Source: CAZABG01 sp964460985
GTDB lineage: Bacteria; Chlamydiota; Chlamydiia; Chlamydiales; Parachlamydiaceae
Reading direction: 5' to 3'
Assembly: GCA_964460985.1 (NCBI GenBank)
Contig: CAYWQX010000059.1
Span: 1 to 8,536 of the forward strand
Length of the DNA stretch: 8,536 nt
Under the pieces are notes generated by a model, which made no database searches, had not been told where the DNA came from, and worked only from the letters and a program-made list of their open reading frames with translations. This document shows positions 6,834-8,536 of the stretch, piece after piece. A program made the translations under genes and the position numbers. How positions within the stretch are numbered: position 1 is the first letter of the stretch; each line of letters begins with the position of its first letter.

Positions 6834-7396
6834 TGGCGGGTTATCAAGCACCGGTTATAGCTTTTATCGGAAGTTGGACGCTCGGAAGTTTAGCTGCCGG
6901 AAACATTCAGGGTGGATTATTTTCGACCGTACCCTTTTTTACCACCCTTTTGATTAATAATTGGGTCATAGGCTCTTCTAAATTTGATTCTGATCGATTG
7001 AGAAAATTGACTTGCAGTATCATTTTAGGTGTTTTTTCCCTCTCAATGTTAGGTGTATTTTTTTTCTTAGACATAGATGCGGGGAGAATTTTGTTGGTGT
7101 CCTTACTGATTCTTGGTTTAGCTTCGTTCTTAGCCTTTTTATCTAGATTATCGATCGATAATTATTTTGCCGAAAAAGGGCTTCGTGATGAGCTCTTAGC
7201 AAGAATTCAAAAGAGTTTAGTCCGGATGAACTTATCAAACGGATCTCCTATTGAGAAAAATGTGTACGCTCAAAGACTTCATCAGATGAATACCCATTTA
7301 GGAATCGTAAGTCTCTCTGTCCGTCAAAAAGCTGTTTTTAAGACGGTCGAAGGAGAGCTGAAGCAGATCGAAAAATGGCTAAGAGCACACTCTTAA
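6833..7396 (+). CDS. array gene 6: small membrane protein with C-terminal helical hairpin, unknown function
   Basis: A 187-residue paralog and the last gene of the array. The N-terminal hydrophobic hairpin (about 7-23 and 28-47) contains A-P-V-I (6-9), like A-P-V-L of gene 4, and F30-S-T-V-P34, equivalent to Y26-x3-P30 of genes 2-4. Membrane helices lie at about 59-79 and 85-104. The soluble domain has a helix, L-L-A-R-I-Q-K-S-L, the turn P-I-E-K (139-142) and a second helix ending E-L-K-Q-I-E-K-W (175-182), as in gene 2. The start is fixed by a TGATG overlap with gene 5; no ribosome binding site is visible. An 8-T run lies at 7058-7065. The last 18 bases overlap the 3' end of the convergent minus-strand gene. 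The function is unknown. Confidence 0.8.
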   Translation: MAGYQAPVIAFIGSWTLGSLAAGNIQGGLFSTVPFFTTLLINNWVIGSSKFDSDRLRKLTCSIILGVFSLSMLGVFFFLDIDAGRILLVSLLILGLASFLAFLSRLSIDNYFAEKGLRDELLARIQKSLVRMNLSNGSPIEKNVYAQRLHQMNTHLGIVSLSVRQKAVFKTVEGELKQIEKWLRAHS

Positions 7397-8200
7397 CATA
7401 GATTTTACCCTCCAATTTAAAACGAAGGCAAAGGCTAAATTCCACAAAATAGCCCCGGCTACGAGCAAAAGACTTCCCGGCGGCTCTTTCTTTAGATGAT
7501 CTAATAAAACTAAATTGAAAGCATATTCCCCGTTTTCAACCTGAGTCTGATAGAGTTCTGGAGAAGGTTTCTCTTTCGCCCATTTTTCAATCAAATAAAG
7601 CTCCCACCCTTTTTTTAAATCCTCCATTTGTCCCGCTAATGAAGGGCTTAAGGGTTTATTCAAGAAAGTCAGAACCTCCTGTTCCGACGGATAGGGGGAA
7701 GAATAGGGGGTCGCGGTATGGTAGATGCCGTACGCATAAGCGATGGCTAAAAAGGGGAGTAAAAAGCTGCAGGGAAAAGCCCAAGGTTTTTTCTTTAGAG
7801 CCGCAATAGGAAGCGCCAAAGAGAGAATGATCCATAAAAGGGTGATCAGCGGGGTTCGAAAAAGGAAAGAAGAGATCCCGTGGAAAAATTTGGAGAGAGC
7901 CGGCTTGTTGAGCTTCCACTCAAGAAGCTTAGCTTTTTCGTGGATCTGATCTTGCTGGCTTAAAGCCAAGCGATGAAAACGGAGCTGATTTCGAGAGAGC
8001 TTTGCCTGGGCGGAAGGGGGAAGCTGCGCCTTTAGGGTTTCATCCCCTCTAAGGTTTTGAATGAGGATAAGCTCCTCTTTCAAGCGGAAGTGCTCTCCCA
8101 TAAAAGGATCGAAGAGAAGCCATAGGAAGACTGACAAAGAGAGAATGATCTGTAGAATGCAGGCGATTCTTTTGAAAACAGGGAGGTAAGGATTTTCCAT
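7379..8200 (-). CDS. four-helix membrane protein, conserved-hypothetical type
   Basis: A 273-residue protein read from an ATG at 8198-8200 to a TAG at 7379-7381. I do not recognise the family. The architecture is symmetric. A helix at about 12-30 is followed by about 85 charged, Leu/Gln/Arg-rich helical residues (32-115). A tight helix pair follows (118-135 and 141-160) with a K-K-K turn. Then come about 80 soluble residues with several prolines and K-K-G-W-E-L-Y-L-I-E-K-W, and a final helix at about 243-261 before a basic end. The frame stays open further upstream to a TTG at 8407, but that stretch is AT-rich and poor in protein-like sequence, so the ATG at 8200 is preferred; an ATG at 8287 is also possible. 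None of these starts has a clear ribosome binding site. The gene converges on the array and overlaps its last gene by 18 bases. Confidence 0.7.
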   Translation of the reverse strand: MENPYLPVFKRIACILQIILSLSVFLWLLFDPFMGEHFRLKEELILIQNLRGDETLKAQLPPSAQAKLSRNQLRFHRLALSQQDQIHEKAKLLEWKLNKPALSKFFHGISSFLFRTPLITLLWIILSLALPIAALKKKPWAFPCSFLLPFLAIAYAYGIYHTATPYSSPYPSEQEVLTFLNKPLSPSLAGQMEDLKKGWELYLIEKWAKEKPSPELYQTQVENGEYAFNLVLLDHLKKEPPGSLLLVAGAILWNLAFAFVLNWRVKSMLRVCS

Positions 8201-8263
8201 AGGTTTCTGACAATAAGGGAGTAAAGTGCTTTTCGTAAAGCCGAAGTTAAGCTGACATTTTTC

Positions 8264-8278
8264 AGGCAAAGCTTGCCT
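8264..8278. repeat. short inverted repeat AGGCAA / TTGCCT
   Basis: Perfect 6-bp arms at 8264-8269 and 8273-8278 flank a 3-base loop (AGC). It lies 64 bases upstream of the minus-strand ATG at 8200, in the expected leader of that gene. There is no T-run after it on either strand, so it is not a terminator. It could be an operator half-site pair or an mRNA leader hairpin. Confidence 0.35.
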
Positions 8279-8295
8279 TATTGACATGGGAAAAA

Positions 8296-8314
8296 GGGTA
8301 TTTACCCAGGTAAA
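8296..8314. repeat. overlapping inverted repeats GGGTA-TACCC and TTTACC-GGTAAA
   Basis: GGGTA (8296-8300) pairs with TACCC (8303-8307), and TTTACC (8301-8306) pairs with GGTAAA (8309-8314). The middle element can pair with either flank. The element lies next to the AT-rich tract upstream of the minus-strand gene. This position fits a DNA-binding site, but the loops are only 2 bases, which makes RNA hairpins unlikely. Confidence 0.35.
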
Positions 8315-8450
8315 AATATATAATAAAATTTTTATTTGAATTAATTCGGAAATGGATATAATTAAAAGTAACCCGTCAACTAATGATATTTTAGTGGTAA
8401 ATGACAAACAATCATTTTAACCCACAAAAAATCATCAAAAATTTTGCAGC

Positions 8451-8466
8451 CCAAGCATAAGCTTGG
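8451..8466. repeat. inverted repeat CCAAGC / GCTTGG
   Basis: Perfect 6-bp arms (8451-8456 and 8461-8466) surround a 4-base loop, ATAA, with imperfect extension outward (GCAGC on one side, ATAGC on the other). It lies 11 bases before a second hairpin. Together they may form one small palindromic intergenic element. Confidence 0.45.
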
Positions 8467-8477
8467 ATAGCAAATCG

Positions 8478-8496
8478 AGAATTTTGCGAAAATTCT
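8478..8496. repeat. inverted repeat AGAATTTT / AAAATTCT
   Basis: Perfect 8-bp arms (8478-8485 and 8489-8496) surround a 3-base loop, GCG, flanked by TCGA on each side (8475-8478 and 8497-8500). AATTTTGC also occurs at 8440-8447, before the previous hairpin, as a direct repeat. No oligo-T run follows, so it does not look like an intrinsic terminator. Confidence 0.45.
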
Positions 8497-8536
8497 TCGA
8501 AATACCTGTTGCTGAAAAATAAGAACGCGTTGTATG

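Larger units (their letters stand above)
8201..8536. other. AT-rich stretch without a supportable gene, upstream of the minus-strand gene
   Basis: These 336 bases hold no convincing coding region on either strand. They contain the likely leader and promoter region of the minus-strand gene (AT-rich tract TATATAATAAAA at 8317-8328, a possible -10 region on the minus strand) and several small inverted repeats listed separately. The frame of the minus-strand gene continues to 8407 without a stop but lacks a credible start there. An ATG at 8534-8536 on the + strand cannot be judged because the window ends. Confidence 0.55.

Noticed and set aside
6751..6957. Open frame of 68 codons (ATG at 6751) between array genes 5 and 6
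   Set aside because: It overlaps both genes in a third frame and shows neither the family architecture nor any other recognisable pattern. The ATGA at its start is discussed as a possible relic instead.
7450..7461. TAGCC / GGCTA inverted repeat as a terminator for the array
   Set aside because: The loop is only 2 bases, there is no T-run after it, and it lies inside the convergent minus-strand coding sequence.
8201..8407. N-terminal extension of the minus-strand protein by 69 residues to a TTG at 8407
   Set aside because: The start codon is weak, there is no ribosome binding site and the region is very AT-rich with inverted repeats, as expected of a promoter region. The protein from the ATG at 8200 begins with a normal membrane helix.
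8401..8460. Short open frame on the + strand (ATG at 8401, TAA at 8458-8460, 19 residues)
   Set aside because: It is too short, has no ribosome binding site and ends inside a hairpin; nothing suggests translation.
1..8536. CRISPR arrays, tRNA or rRNA genes, insertion sequences, phage genes
   Set aside because: No regularly spaced repeats, cloverleaf-like sequence, transposase motifs or phage genes were seen on either strand.

Overview
The window looks like part of a bacterial chromosome, most likely from an environmental chlamydia (Parachlamydiales-type) or a similar host-associated Gram-negative. This rests on gene style only: moderate-to-low GC, a large soluble protein without a signal peptide that looks like an effector, an NhaD antiporter, an ExoD-family protein, and a tandem run of divergent small membrane proteins. 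There is no rRNA, tRNA or other taxonomic marker, so the assignment is tentative.

Layout on the + strand: the 3' end of a transaldolase-family gene (1-153); a short intergenic stretch with a possible weak terminator and promoter (154-255); a 588-residue soluble protein whose C-terminal half resembles a macro/PARG-type ADP-ribose-binding fold (256-2022); an ExoD-family membrane protein (2032-2613); the Na+/H+ antiporter NhaD (2640-3917); and six consecutive membrane protein genes of about 186-215 residues (3933-7396). The genes are separated by 26 bases or fewer or overlap, so 256-7396 could be one transcription unit. Convergent to it, and overlapping its last gene by 18 bp, is a minus-strand gene for an unrecognised four-helix membrane protein (7379-8200). 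The last 336 bases (8201-8536) are AT-rich and hold no supportable gene, only several small inverted repeats.

The most interesting part is the six-gene array. At least four members (genes 2, 3, 4 and 6), and probably the fifth, share one architecture: an N-terminal hydrophobic hairpin, a second pair of membrane helices at about residues 57-105, then a charged two-helix domain of about 80 residues. The turn of that domain carries the motif [PAS]-[VI]-[DE]-K at residues 139-142 (140-143 in gene 5). The sequences are otherwise very divergent. This points to an old or fast-evolving tandem family that I do not recognise. In a chlamydia, inclusion-membrane-type proteins would be a reasonable hypothesis, but nothing in the sequence proves it.

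How the genes work together can only be guessed. NhaD exports Na+ in exchange for H+. ExoD-like proteins are poorly understood membrane proteins linked to exopolysaccharide. The close coupling of nhaD to the array suggests co-expression of an envelope-related set.
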